A stretch of 64,000 nt of DNA from an uncultured Lachnospiraceae bacterium (GTDB lineage: Bacteria; Bacillota; Clostridia; Lachnospirales; Lachnospiraceae). The stretch covers positions 62,001 through 126,000 of the forward strand of contig CAKRFU010000006.1 in NCBI GenBank assembly GCA_934320845.1, given 5' to 3'. Below are positions 1 to 7,934 of this stretch, one piece after another (position 1 is the first letter of the stretch; every line of letters starts with the position of its first letter). The notes under the pieces are model-generated. The model did not search any database. It saw only the letters and a list, made by a program, of their open reading frames with translations, and was not told where the DNA came from. Position numbers and translations under genes: made by a program.

Positions 1-195
1 GGCAGGGTCATATCGGCAATTTTTAAGGGTGTACATTATGAGATGGAGATTGACGCATGTGGCTTTGAATGGCTGGTTCACAGTACGGTTATGGCAGAGC
101 CGGGAAAAGAAGTAGGATTGTGGGTTGACCCGTTCAATATACAGATAATGAATAAACCGGAATCCGAGGATGAAAAGGTGCTTGTTGAGGAATAG
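1..195 (+). CDS. potA: Spermidine/putrescine ABC transporter ATP-binding protein, C-terminal fragment
   Basis: The first 64 codons read openly in frame 1 and end at TAG 193-195; the start lies before the window. The fragment lacks Walker motifs, so it is only the C-terminal part. It reads as the TOBE-type regulatory domain that follows the nucleotide-binding domain in PotA-like ATPases, including a GLWVDP segment near the end. The assignment rests mainly on context: potB, potC and potD follow at once in the standard potABCD order, with 16 bp to potB. PotA would energise import of spermidine or putrescine at the inner face of the membrane. Another TOBE-containing importer ATPase would look the same here, but the neighbours make PotA by far the likeliest. 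Confidence 0.8.
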   Translation, partial: GRVISAIFKGVHYEMEIDACGFEWLVHSTVMAEPGKEVGLWVDPFNIQIMNKPESEDEKVLVEE

Positions 196-211
196 AAAGG
201 AGGAGACTTAC

Positions 212-1048
212 ATGGGAAGGTTAAAAAGTCTTGGTTCAAAACTTCTGGCAGGACCTTATTTGATATGGATGCTTTTATTTACTGTCGTTCCGCTTGGTCT
301 AATTATATATAATGCGTTTACAAACTCTGACGGAAGATTTACTTTTAAATATGTATCGGCTATTGCGGCTCCTGTGAATTTTAAACCGCTTCTGTTAAGT
401 TTTCAGATGTCACTTATAGTGACGGTTGTATGTCTTTTACTGGCATTTCCGCTGGCGGTTATTCTAAGTAAATATTCCACTGACAAGAATAGTTTTATCG
501 TTATGATTTTTATCTTGCCGATGTGGATGAACTTTATGCTTAGGACACTTGCATGGAGACTTATATTGCTCAACAATGGATTTTTAAATCAGTTTCTTAC
601 AATGCTTGGACTATCAAAAGTTTATCTTATGAATACAAAAGCGGCTATTATTTTTGGAACGGCATATGACTATTTTCCTTTTATGGTGCTTCCGATATAC
701 AATGCAGTCGCAAAGATAGACAAGGACGTTATAAATGCAGCAAAAGATCTTGGTGCAACAAACATGATTGTGCTTAGAAAAATAATACTTCCGCTTAGTG
801 TGCCAGGAATTGTCAGCGGAATAACCATGGTTTTAGTTCCTTCAATGAGTGAATTTGTAATAGCGGATATGCTCGGAGGAGGAAAGATATATCTGATTGG
901 CAATGCAATAGAGCAGGCATTTAATTCGGGTTATGCCGATGTACATGCCGGTTCGGGACTGTCTATGTCGCTTATGGTACTCATTCTTATAAGTATTGTT
1001 ATTTATAGGATATTTGATAAGGGAAAGGAGTCGGAGAGCATATGGTAA
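212..1048 (+). CDS. potB: Spermidine/putrescine ABC transporter permease PotB
   Basis: A 278-residue integral membrane protein with about six hydrophobic segments. I start at ATG 212 because AAGGAGGAG stands just upstream (198-206); a longer reading from 170 would run into the potA coding end. The cytoplasmic EAA loop that docks on the ATPase is visible as NAAKDLGATN followed by ILPLSVPGIVSG, about 190-215 residues in. In the family PotB and PotC form the heterodimeric channel. The last codons overlap the potC start by 7 bp (1042-1048), which suggests translational coupling. Nothing is missing relative to the usual length of about 275 residues. Confidence 0.95.
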   Translation: MGRLKSLGSKLLAGPYLIWMLLFTVVPLGLIIYNAFTNSDGRFTFKYVSAIAAPVNFKPLLLSFQMSLIVTVVCLLLAFPLAVILSKYSTDKNSFIVMIFILPMWMNFMLRTLAWRLILLNNGFLNQFLTMLGLSKVYLMNTKAAIIFGTAYDYFPFMVLPIYNAVAKIDKDVINAAKDLGATNMIVLRKIILPLSVPGIVSGITMVLVPSMSEFVIADMLGGGKIYLIGNAIEQAFNSGYADVHAGSGLSMSLMVLILISIVIYRIFDKGKESESIW

Positions 1049-1839
1049 AAGGAAATAAAGTATTACAAAAGATTTATCTTGCCGTTATACTCATAATGCT
1101 TTATCTTCCGATAGGAGTTTTGATTGTATCTTCTGTTAATGCATCTGAAAAAAATAAGGCAGTATGGGGAGGATTTTCATTTGCGGCATATATTGAGCTG
1201 TTTCATGATGAAACAATAATGAATGCGCTTTATACTACAGTAGTGCTTGCAGCAGGAGCGGGATTTGCAGCTACGATACTTGGAACTCTTGCATGCATAG
1301 GCATGATAGGGATGAGCAAGAAAATGCGTTCAGCGGTTATGGGTGTTACCAATATTCCTATGCTAAATGCTGATGTAGTTACGGGTATAGCACTTATGCT
1401 GTTGTTTACAAGATTTACGGAATTGAATTTTTCAACCATGATGATAGCACATATAACATTGATAATACCGTATGTTGTCCTATCGGTCTGGCCTAAAGTA
1501 ATGCAGCTTAATATAAGCACATATGAAGCGGCGTTAGACCTTGGGGCATCAAGGCTTTATGCTATGTGGAAGGTAGTCATACCGGATATTATGTCGGGGA
1601 TATTGTCAGGTTTTCTTTTAGCTTTCACGATGTCACTTGATGATTTCTCAGTGACATATTTTACAAAAGCACCGGGAATACACACTATGTCTACCATGAT
1701 AAATGCTGAGTACAGAAAAGGTATCCAGACAGAGATATATGCGCTTTCAACGATTATTTTTATAATAGTTCTGCTGGTGCTTTTTATGATAAACAGAAAA
1801 AGTGCTATGTCTTTGAAAAAGAAGGGGGCAGCAGCATGA
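1042..1839 (+). CDS. potC: Spermidine/putrescine ABC transporter permease PotC
   Basis: A 265-residue permease and the partner of PotB. The N-terminal membrane segment (residues about 10-30) is followed by five more hydrophobic stretches. The EAA motif reads EAALDLGASRLYAMWKVVIP, the standard ATPase docking loop. Start ATG 1042 overlaps the end of potB by 7 bp and has a GGAAAGGAG ribosome site inside potB. The stop overlaps the potD start (1836) by 4 bp, so all pot genes are tightly coupled. PotC in the family has the same fold as PotB but a distinct sequence; the order after potB supports the C rather than the B assignment. Confidence 0.95.
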   Translation: MVKGNKVLQKIYLAVILIMLYLPIGVLIVSSVNASEKNKAVWGGFSFAAYIELFHDETIMNALYTTVVLAAGAGFAATILGTLACIGMIGMSKKMRSAVMGVTNIPMLNADVVTGIALMLLFTRFTELNFSTMMIAHITLIIPYVVLSVWPKVMQLNISTYEAALDLGASRLYAMWKVVIPDIMSGILSGFLLAFTMSLDDFSVTYFTKAPGIHTMSTMINAEYRKGIQTEIYALSTIIFIIVLLVLFMINRKSAMSLKKKGAAA

Positions 1840-2918
1840 TAAGAAAAAGTATAAAGAGAATAACGGCAGCACTATTGTTTGTCAGCATAACGGTATCATC
1901 CATGTTTTTTCTGACATCCTGCAAAAATAAAGGGACTTCATCAAAAAAAAGAATAGTGGTTTTTAATTACGGTGATTACATTGACCAGACATTGCTTGAT
2001 AAGTTTGAGAAAGAGACAGGTATAAAGGTTGTATATGAAGAATTTCTGACACCTGAGGCAATGTATACCAAGTATAAAAATGGTGCGGTGGATTATGATC
2101 TTATCTGTTGTTCTGACTATATGATAGACAAGATGATAAAGGAAAAAGAAGTTAAAAAGATTGACTATGGCAGAATGAAATATATTAAAAATATCGGAAA
2201 AAAATATTGGAATCTGTCAAAAAGTTTTGATAAGACGCTTGATTATACTGTGCCGTACTACTGGGGAACTGTTGGAATATTGTATAATACAAAGATGATG
2301 GATTATGTTCCTGACAGCTGGGAGGCTCTGTTTGATAAAAAATATAAGAATAATATTATTATGCAGAACAGTGTAAGGGACAGTTTTATTCCGGCACTTG
2401 TAAGGCATGGATATTCAATAAATACAACAGACAAAAATGAATTAAGAACAGCTCTTGACGATCTTAAAATGCAGAAAAGCATAGTGCAGTCATATCTTGT
2501 TGATGAGATAAGGGATGACATGGCAAATAATCAGGCTGCCATGGGGCTTATTTATTCGGGAGAGGCGAGTATTGCACAGGATTATAATGAGAATCTTGAG
2601 TATGTCGTTCCCAAAGAGGGTTCAAACATATGGATGGACAGCTGGGTAATGCCCAAAAGCGGCAAAAATTATGACGGCGCAATAAAGTTTCTTGACTTTT
2701 TATGCAGGGAAGATGTGGCAATGACAAATTTTGAATATATTTATTATTCAACACCAAATGAAGCGGTGTTAAATCAAATTGATGATGAGGAAAAAGCAGA
2801 AAGAAATGCAATATTCCCATCTGATGACGTTATAAAAAGATGTAAGATATTTTCGTATCTTGGAAAAGATGCCGAAGAGTATTACAACAATCTTTGGAAG
2901 GAACTAAAGGTTTATTGA
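1836..2918 (+). CDS. potD: Spermidine/putrescine-binding lipoprotein PotD
   Basis: A 360-residue extracellular solute-binding protein. The N-terminus has a basic start, a hydrophobic stretch and the lipobox LTSC with Cys29, so it should be lipid-anchored on the outer face of the membrane. The mature part begins RIVVFNYGDYID, typical of the PotD/PotF fold, and later has YYWGTVGILYN and WMDSWVMPKSG; aromatic and acidic residues of this kind line the polyamine pocket in the family. It overlaps potC by 4 bp and has the GGGGGCAGC region as a modest ribosome site. Exact ligand preference (spermidine or putrescine) cannot be told from the sequence. Confidence 0.93.
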   Translation: MIRKSIKRITAALLFVSITVSSMFFLTSCKNKGTSSKKRIVVFNYGDYIDQTLLDKFEKETGIKVVYEEFLTPEAMYTKYKNGAVDYDLICCSDYMIDKMIKEKEVKKIDYGRMKYIKNIGKKYWNLSKSFDKTLDYTVPYYWGTVGILYNTKMMDYVPDSWEALFDKKYKNNIIMQNSVRDSFIPALVRHGYSINTTDKNELRTALDDLKMQKSIVQSYLVDEIRDDMANNQAAMGLIYSGEASIAQDYNENLEYVVPKEGSNIWMDSWVMPKSGKNYDGAIKFLDFLCREDVAMTNFEYIYYSTPNEAVLNQIDDEEKAERNAIFPSDDVIKRCKIFSYLGKDAEEYYNNLWKELKVY

Positions 2919-2939
2919 TTTCAGGAAGGGGAAATAAAA

Positions 2940-4046
2940 ATGGCAGCAGGTTCAACAATCGGAAACATATTTAAAGTGACTACATGGGGAGAGTCACATG
3001 GAAAAGGGATAGGCGTTGTAGTTGACGGCTGTCCGGCAGGTCTTGAGATAAGCGAAGAGGTAATTCAGAAATACTTGAACAGAAGAAAACCGGGTCAGAC
3101 AAGATATTCAACACCGAGAAAAGAAGATGATATAGTTGAGATACAATCAGGTGTGTTTGAGGGAAAAACAACGGGAACACCTATTTCAATGGTAGTATAC
3201 AACAAGACACAGCGCTCAAAAGATTATTCAGAGATAGCAGGTTATTACAGACCGGGACATGCAGATTATACATTTGATGAAAAATACGGTTTCAGAGATT
3301 ATAGAGGAGGCGGACGTTCATCAGGAAGAGAGACAATTGGCAGAGTGGCGGCAGGTGCAATAGCCTGTGAAGCATTAAAACAGCTTGGCGTAAATATTAT
3401 GGCGTACAGTAAAGTTATAGGCGGGATAGAAGCTGATACAAAAGACATATCAGTTGAAAGTATAATGAAAAGTCCGCTCTATATGCCTGATATGGAAGCA
3501 TCGGACAAAGCCGAAAAACTTTTGGAAGAAAAAATGAATGAGCAGGATTCTGTGGGAGGAATAATAGAATGTGTTATTTCGGGCATGCCAACGGGAGTTG
3601 GAGAGCCTGTCTTTGAGAAACTTGATGCAAATCTTGCAAAAGCGGTTATGTCCATAGGTGCAGTGAAAGGATTTGAGATAGGAGCCGGTTTTGAAGCAGC
3701 ATCAATGTATGGCTCGGATAATAATGATTCTTTTTGTATGGAAGACGGGAACGTATCAAAAAAGACAAACAATGCAGGAGGAATTTTAGGCGGAATAAGC
3801 GATGGAAGCAATATCGTGCTCAGAGCAGCAGTAAAACCTACTCCGTCTATTGCAAGAAGCCAGCAGACGGTGAATCGTTCGGGTGAGGATATCGAGGTAC
3901 AGATAAAAGGACGTCACGACCCTATAATAGTTCCAAGAGCAGTGGTAGTTGTGGAGACTATGGCGGCAATATGTGTATTTGATATGCTTCTTATGTCGAT
4001 GAGTTCAAAAATGTATAATGTGAAGAAATATTTTGAATTGTTTTAA
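2940..4046 (+). CDS. aroC: Chorismate synthase
   Basis: A 368-residue enzyme that makes chorismate from 5-enolpyruvylshikimate-3-phosphate, the last shikimate-pathway step, using reduced FMN. Family motifs are all present: WGESHG (16-21), RPGHAD (104-109), the GGRSSGRETIGRVAAGA signature (125-141), ARSQQTVN (305-312) and GRHDP (324-328). Start ATG 2940 follows GGAAGGGGAAATAAAA. It lies only 21 bp after potD with no hairpin between, so it may be read through from the pot operon although the functions are unrelated. Length is normal for the family. Confidence 0.97.
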   Translation: MAAGSTIGNIFKVTTWGESHGKGIGVVVDGCPAGLEISEEVIQKYLNRRKPGQTRYSTPRKEDDIVEIQSGVFEGKTTGTPISMVVYNKTQRSKDYSEIAGYYRPGHADYTFDEKYGFRDYRGGGRSSGRETIGRVAAGAIACEALKQLGVNIMAYSKVIGGIEADTKDISVESIMKSPLYMPDMEASDKAEKLLEEKMNEQDSVGGIIECVISGMPTGVGEPVFEKLDANLAKAVMSIGAVKGFEIGAGFEAASMYGSDNNDSFCMEDGNVSKKTNNAGGILGGISDGSNIVLRAAVKPTPSIARSQQTVNRSGEDIEVQIKGRHDPIIVPRAVVVVETMAAICVFDMLLMSMSSKMYNVKKYFELF

Positions 4047-4171
4047 AAATATGCAGGAATTAGGGATTTAAGGTTTGGTATGGAGATAAGTAAGTGTTTG
4101 CTGTCATGTTCACTTATCAAAATTAAATACATAAAATAATAGTGGAGAACTGTAATATACGGAGAAAAATT

Positions 4172-4372
4172 ATGGGAAAATGCTATTATTACGGGAAAGA
4201 GAAGAATGAGATAAAGGCATTTGAAAATCATAACACATCCAACGAGACCCAAAAAAGTGATGAAATTAAAAGGATTATAATTGACGATAATACGGAATTG
4301 GTTATAGAAAAAGATACAATATATGAGATAGACAGAAAATGTGAGAAGTGTAGAAAAAATAAAAGCAGATGA
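4172..4372 (+). CDS. Small charged protein of unknown function with C-terminal CxxC
   Basis: A 66-residue protein that I do not recognise. ATG 4172 is chosen because CGGAGAA stands 5-11 bp upstream; an in-frame GTG at 4142 lacks a good ribosome site. The protein begins MGKCYYYGKEKN, is rich in charged residues in the middle (an IIIDDNTELVIEKDTIYEID stretch) and ends with the pair KCEKC. Three cysteines hint at a metal-binding mini-domain, but that is a guess. A possible intrinsic terminator follows at 4384-4428. It lies 125 bp after aroC in a gap that carries only a weak hairpin (GATAAGT..CACTTATC near 4083-4118). Confidence 0.55.
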   Translation: MGKCYYYGKEKNEIKAFENHNTSNETQKSDEIKRIIIDDNTELVIEKDTIYEIDRKCEKCRKNKSR

Positions 4373-4383
4373 TTAGGATGATG

Positions 4384-4428
4384 AGAGTCATAGGGGGAAG
4401 TTATATGATACTTATGGCTCTTATTTTT
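4384..4428 (+). terminator. Possible intrinsic terminator after the 66-residue gene
   Basis: AGAGTCATA (4384-4392) can pair with TATGGCTCT (4413-4421) over nine base pairs, one of them G-U, around a 20-nt loop. The T-rich run TTATTTTTA follows at once. The loop is long, so strength is uncertain. The same loop holds the ribosome site and start of a possible 28-codon ORF. Confidence 0.45.
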
Positions 4429-4491
4429 ACGTTATGGGAAAATGCTCGTAACATAGCGGAAAAAAGGGCAGAACAAAAAGGGGAAGCCTGA
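4405..4491 (+). CDS. Possible 28-residue small membrane peptide
   Basis: ATG 4405 is preceded by a very good ribosome site AGGGGGAAG (4392-4400) and opens 28 codons to TGA 4489-4491. The predicted peptide is hydrophobic at its start (MILMALIFTLW) and charged at its end (AEKRAEQKGEA), like many small membrane peptides. Against it: the ORF sits inside a hairpin-plus-T-run that looks like a terminator, includes the 34-nt repeated motif, and its end overlaps the minus-strand terminator at 4476-4507. Function unknown; it may be fortuitous. Confidence 0.25.
   Translation: MILMALIFTLWENARNIAEKRAEQKGEA
4429..4462 (+). repeat. 34-nt palindromic motif, copy 1
   Basis: This stretch matches 41912-41945 at 29 of 34 positions by direct comparison. 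Both copies contain GTTAT, then AAAATGC, then TAACATAGCGGAAA, and both can form a short GTTA/TAAC stem around the AAAATGC loop. Both lie in intergenic DNA next to terminators. Confidence 0.5.
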
Positions 4492-4507
4492 CGGCATTCC
4501 CCCTTAA
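4476..4507 (-). terminator. Intrinsic terminator of the Gly/Cys-rich gene
   Basis: Read on the minus strand, TTAAGGGGGAATGCC pairs with GGCTTCCCC around a short loop with one bulge and is followed by TTTTTG (complement of 4474-4479). It lies 65-96 bp beyond the stop of the minus-strand gene at 4572. Confidence 0.7.
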
Positions 4508-4571
4508 AATTTATAAATTTTAGCTTATGTTATTGCTGCAAAGAGGCAGCAGATGGCATTGCTGCGGGCAT

Positions 4572-4787
4572 TTAGAAACCGCCGCCACAGCAGCAGCAAA
4601 GAATAAGTAAGATCCAGATGATTGAGCCACATCCGTTGTCGGAACCGCATCCGCATCCATTGTTGCCAAAACCGAAACCATTTCCGTTACCGCTGCAAGA
4701 GCAGAGTAAGAGCAGGATGATAATCCAGCTGCATCCGTTATCTCCGTTGCTGCATCCACCACATGTTGTTGCTGCTAAATCACTCAT
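4572..4787 (-). CDS. Gly/Cys-rich miniprotein (chorion-class high-cysteine 'HCB'-like)
   Basis: A 71-residue protein made of two similar halves, each with a Gly/Asn/Cys-rich loop, then a hydrophobic run and a cysteine cluster: GCSWIIILLLLCSC in the first half and GCGSIIWILLILCCCCGGGF at the end. Start ATG (complement of 4785-4787) has AATGGAGGATTT just before it, and a terminator lies downstream, so the gene is real despite its odd composition. Proteins of this make-up are annotated in Clostridia as 'chorion class high-cysteine HCB protein 13'; their role is not known to me. It stands alone on the minus strand. The hydrophobic runs suggest membrane or self-assembling behaviour, which is inference. 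Confidence 0.8.
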   Translation of the reverse strand: MSDLAATTCGGCSNGDNGCSWIIILLLLCSCSGNGNGFGFGNNGCGCGSDNGCGSIIWILLILCCCCGGGF

Positions 4788-4948
4788 AAATCCTCCATTT
4801 GCCGATTTGTAAATAACCGGCTTAAAAATTATCTACAATCACATGATATGCGGTAAGGCTTGGTCAGTTTCCAAAAATTCAAAAAAAATTTGAAAAAGCA
4901 GAAATAGAGGATTTTTAGAAAATTGTAATTAAATATTTTCTTTGTGTA

Positions 4949-4957
4949 TGTTATAAT
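4949..4957 (+). promoter_or_regulatory. Extended -10 promoter of the GH3 lipoprotein gene
   Basis: TG-T-TATAAT (4949-4957) is a perfect extended -10 element about 50 bp before the start codon at 5007. No good -35 hexamer stands 16-18 bp upstream, which extended -10 promoters often lack. Confidence 0.55.
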
Positions 4958-5006
4958 GTTATGTATGTGAAAATCTAAATAAAGTAAAATAAAAAGTGAG
5001 GTTTAT

Positions 5007-6311
5007 ATGTTAAGGAAGAAAAGAAACGGCGTTCTAAAGATTGCTATAAGTCTTTTGCTCATTATTTCTCTTACAGGATGCTCCATTTCAGGAAAAGATA
5101 AGAAAGAAAGCACAACAAAGTCTCCGGCTGCCAGTGAAAAGGCAGTTGAAAAAGAAGGTATGGATAAAGAAGATGCCTATGTTAAGGCAAGTGAATATAT
5201 GAGAAACATGACACTTGAAGAAAAAGTTGGTCAATTGTTTGTTGTGAATCTTGAGCAGCTTGACAGTTCAAAAGGCAGCTATTTTGAGTGGAAAAAATGT
5301 TCAAAAAAAATGGCTGAGACTGTGAAAAAATACAGTATTGGCGGAGTTATTATGTTTTCGAGAAATATCGGTGCGAGAAAGCAGACAAAAAATCTTATTA
5401 AAAAGCTTCAGAATAACGCACCTGTCCCTCTGTTTGTAACTGTAGATGAAGAGGGCGGTGACGTTGCGAGAATTGCGGGAAATCCTGATATGAAAACAAC
5501 AAGCTTCCCATCCATGGAAGAGGTTGGAAGCAAACAAAATGCGGAATATGTAAAAAATATGGGAGAAACTATAGGAAATGATATAAAAAAACTTGGATTT
5601 AATGTTGACTTTGCACCTGTTGCCGACGTTAAGACAAGTGATTTAAATCTGGAAATCGGTTCAAGGTCGTTTGGATCCGAACCGGAAAAAGTGGCATCTA
5701 TGGTTAGGGCATTTGTAAACGGAATGCAGTCCACAAATGTTTCTGCAACACTCAAACACTTCCCGGGACAGGGATCTTCAAAGGGCGATACCCATATTGA
5801 AAGTGTAAATATTGACAGCAGTATAGCAGCCCTTAGAAAAATTGATTTTGTACCTTTTGATGAGGGAATAAAAGCTGGTGCGGATTTTGTTATGGTTTCG
5901 CATATTTCAGTCAGCAGAGTTACAGAGACAGCACAGCCGGCAAGTATGTCTGAACTTATCATGAAAACAATACTCAGAGAGGAACTCGGTTTTGAGGGAG
6001 TTATTATCACTGACGCTATGGACATGGCATCGATAACAGACGAGTATTCCTCAGCAGAGGCAGCACTTGGAGCTTTTGAGGCAGGTGCAGACATAATTCT
6101 TATGCCGACTGATTTTGAGGAAGCGTATAATGCTATACTTGATGCTGTGAACTCGGGAGAGATAGAATCTGAAAGAATTGACGATTCGGTGCAGAGAATA
6201 CTTACGGTAAAGTTTATGAGGGGAATAATTCCTGCCAAACAGGACAGACCTCTTACGGAACAGACAGATATTCAAAAGATTGAGAATACGCAGAAAGCTG
6301 CAGAAAAATAA
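5007..6311 (+). CDS. Glycoside hydrolase family 3 lipoprotein, NagZ-like beta-N-acetylhexosaminidase
   Basis: A 434-residue secreted enzyme of the GH3 N-terminal type. The signal peptide ends at lipobox LTGC (Cys25), followed by a Lys/Ser/Glu linker to about residue 55. The TIM-barrel domain has FVTVDEEGGDVARI (143-156), KHFPGQG (250-256), GDTH (260-263, the Asp-His dyad that acts as acid/base in NagZ enzymes) and IITDAMDM (333-340, nucleophile Asp336). Compared with the usual KHFPGHG, one residue is Gln. Family members cleave beta-N-acetylglucosamine from peptidoglycan fragments; an extracellular anchored form would trim released muropeptides outside the cell. It has its own promoter and is followed 89 bp later by purF. 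Confidence 0.9.
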   Translation: MLRKKRNGVLKIAISLLLIISLTGCSISGKDKKESTTKSPAASEKAVEKEGMDKEDAYVKASEYMRNMTLEEKVGQLFVVNLEQLDSSKGSYFEWKKCSKKMAETVKKYSIGGVIMFSRNIGARKQTKNLIKKLQNNAPVPLFVTVDEEGGDVARIAGNPDMKTTSFPSMEEVGSKQNAEYVKNMGETIGNDIKKLGFNVDFAPVADVKTSDLNLEIGSRSFGSEPEKVASMVRAFVNGMQSTNVSATLKHFPGQGSSKGDTHIESVNIDSSIAALRKIDFVPFDEGIKAGADFVMVSHISVSRVTETAQPASMSELIMKTILREELGFEGVIITDAMDMASITDEYSSAEAALGAFEAGADIILMPTDFEEAYNAILDAVNSGEIESERIDDSVQRILTVKFMRGIIPAKQDRPLTEQTDIQKIENTQKAAEK

Positions 6312-6328
6312 CATGGTTAAAGATTAAC

Positions 6329-6356
6329 TTGCGATTTTGTAAAAAATTGATATAAT
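6329..6356 (+). promoter_or_regulatory. Promoter of purF
   Basis: TTGCGA (6329-6334), a 16-bp spacer, then TATAAT (6351-6356). The start codon is at 6401, leaving a leader of about 38 nt with no evident purine riboswitch. Confidence 0.65.
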
Positions 6357-6400
6357 TATATTTGTGGTAATTGCGTTAAAATACAGAGCCGGAGGAAACA

Positions 6401-7894
6401 ATGAATAACGAAACAAATTATTGCGGGGAAAAAAAGTCCTGTCAGAAGAGTGATTGTAAAGGATGTCTTCTGAGAGGTATCGAGGAGCCTAAACTCGGAG
6501 AAGAGTGCGGAGTTTTTGGTATGTATGACCTTGATGGAAATGATGTAGCGTCGTCTATCTATTATGGATTATTTGCATTACAGCATCGTGGACAGGAAAG
6601 CTGTGGTATTGCAGTAAGCAGAACGGATGGTCCGCCAAGAAATTCAAATGTATGTAAGGGAATGGGACTTGTTAATGAAGTCTTTAATGCTGAAAATCTT
6701 GAAAAGATGGCAGGTGACATCGGAGTAGGTCATGTGCGTTATTCGACAGCAGGTGCAAGCGTTGCTGAAAATACACAGCCGCTTGTTTTAAACTATATAA
6801 AAGGTACTCTTTCAATGGCACACAACGGAAATCTTGTAAATGCCGTGGAACTGAGGAGGGAGCTTGAGATGAATGGAGCTATTTTCCAGACGAGTATAGA
6901 CTCGGAAGTTATAGCTTATCTCATAGCCAGAGAGAGATTGAAAGCCGGTAAGGTTGAGGAAGCTGTTAAGAATGCCATGCTCAAATTAAAAGGGGCATAT
7001 TCGCTTGTTGTTGCAAGCCCTAGAAAACTTATCGGAGCGAGAGATCCGTTTGGATTCAGACCTCTCTGCATAGGAAAGAGAGACAATGCTTATGTGCTTT
7101 CTTCTGAATCGTGTGCACTTGATACGGTTGGAGCAGAGTTTGTAAGAGATGTAAAACCGGGAGAGATAGTAACTATTACACAGGATGGTATTCAGTCTGA
7201 TATGAGCCTTGCAGGAAAGAATACAGCCAAATGTATATTTGAGTATATTTATTTTGCAAGACCTGACAGTTACATAGACGGAATTTCAGTAAACAGCTCA
7301 AGAATTACGGCGGGAAGAATACTCGCTCAGACGCATCCGGCAGATGCAGATATAGTAGTTGGTGTACCTGAATCGGGAAATGCTGCAGCGATGGGCTTTG
7401 CAATGGAATCAGGCATTCCGTATGGAATAGCATTTGTAAAAAACAGTTATGTCGGCAGGACATTCATCAAACCAAAGCAGTCAGCCAGAGAGTCAAGCGT
7501 AAGAGTAAAGCTTAACGCATTAAGAGAGGTTGTAAAAGGCAAGAGGGTTGTCATGATAGATGATTCTATCGTAAGAGGAACAACAAGTGCCAGAATCGTA
7601 AAGATGATAAAAGATGCCGGAGCAACGGAAGTACATGTGCGTATAAGTTCACCTCCGTTTTTATATCCATGTTACTTTGGAACTGATGTACCGTCAAGCG
7701 ACCAGCTTATAGCATACAATCATTCCGTGGATCAGATATGCGAAATGATAGGTGCAGACTCACTCGGTTATCTTGATATTGACAGACTGAGTGAACTTAT
7801 ATCAGGAGATACGGGATATTGTAATGCATGTTTCTCAGGAAATTATCCGGTAGAACCGCCTAAAGAGGATATAAGAGGAGATTTTGAAAAATAA
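6401..7894 (+). CDS. purF: Amidophosphoribosyltransferase
   Basis: A 497-residue first-committed enzyme of purine synthesis, making 5-phosphoribosylamine from PRPP and glutamine. Start ATG 6401 follows CCGGAGGAAACA. The glutaminase half is an N-terminal-nucleophile domain: EECGVFGMY places the catalytic Cys at residue 36, so a 35-residue propeptide must be cleaved. The PRPP site is VVMIDDSIVRGTTS. Cysteines in KCIFEYIYFARPDS, PCYFG and YCNACFSG match the ligands of the [4Fe-4S] cluster of the Bacillus-type enzyme. The propeptide is long and itself has four cysteines (8, 14, 19, 22). The purB coding region begins about 40 bp later. Confidence 0.97.
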   Translation: MNNETNYCGEKKSCQKSDCKGCLLRGIEEPKLGEECGVFGMYDLDGNDVASSIYYGLFALQHRGQESCGIAVSRTDGPPRNSNVCKGMGLVNEVFNAENLEKMAGDIGVGHVRYSTAGASVAENTQPLVLNYIKGTLSMAHNGNLVNAVELRRELEMNGAIFQTSIDSEVIAYLIARERLKAGKVEEAVKNAMLKLKGAYSLVVASPRKLIGARDPFGFRPLCIGKRDNAYVLSSESCALDTVGAEFVRDVKPGEIVTITQDGIQSDMSLAGKNTAKCIFEYIYFARPDSYIDGISVNSSRITAGRILAQTHPADADIVVGVPESGNAAAMGFAMESGIPYGIAFVKNSYVGRTFIKPKQSARESSVRVKLNALREVVKGKRVVMIDDSIVRGTTSARIVKMIKDAGATEVHVRISSPPFLYPCYFGTDVPSSDQLIAYNHSVDQICEMIGADSLGYLDIDRLSELISGDTGYCNACFSGNYPVEPPKEDIRGDFEK

Positions 7895-7934
7895 TAAAGT
7901 GTATAAAAGCACTATAGAGAAAGGAATAGAAGAT

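Noticed and set aside
4085..4120. Hairpin GATAAGT..CACTTATC as aroC terminator
   Set aside because: The stem is short with a bulge and no T-run follows, so I do not call it a terminator.
4618..4812. Pro/His/Leu-rich frame on the plus strand over the Gly/Cys-rich gene
   Set aside because: Antisense of Gly/Cys codons gives Pro/His; the minus strand has the ribosome site and terminator.
5408..6238. Open frame of 276 codons on the minus strand opposite the GH3 lipoprotein
   Set aside because: The plus-strand frame has full GH3 motifs; the minus frame has no ribosome site or recognisable motif and is a compositional shadow.
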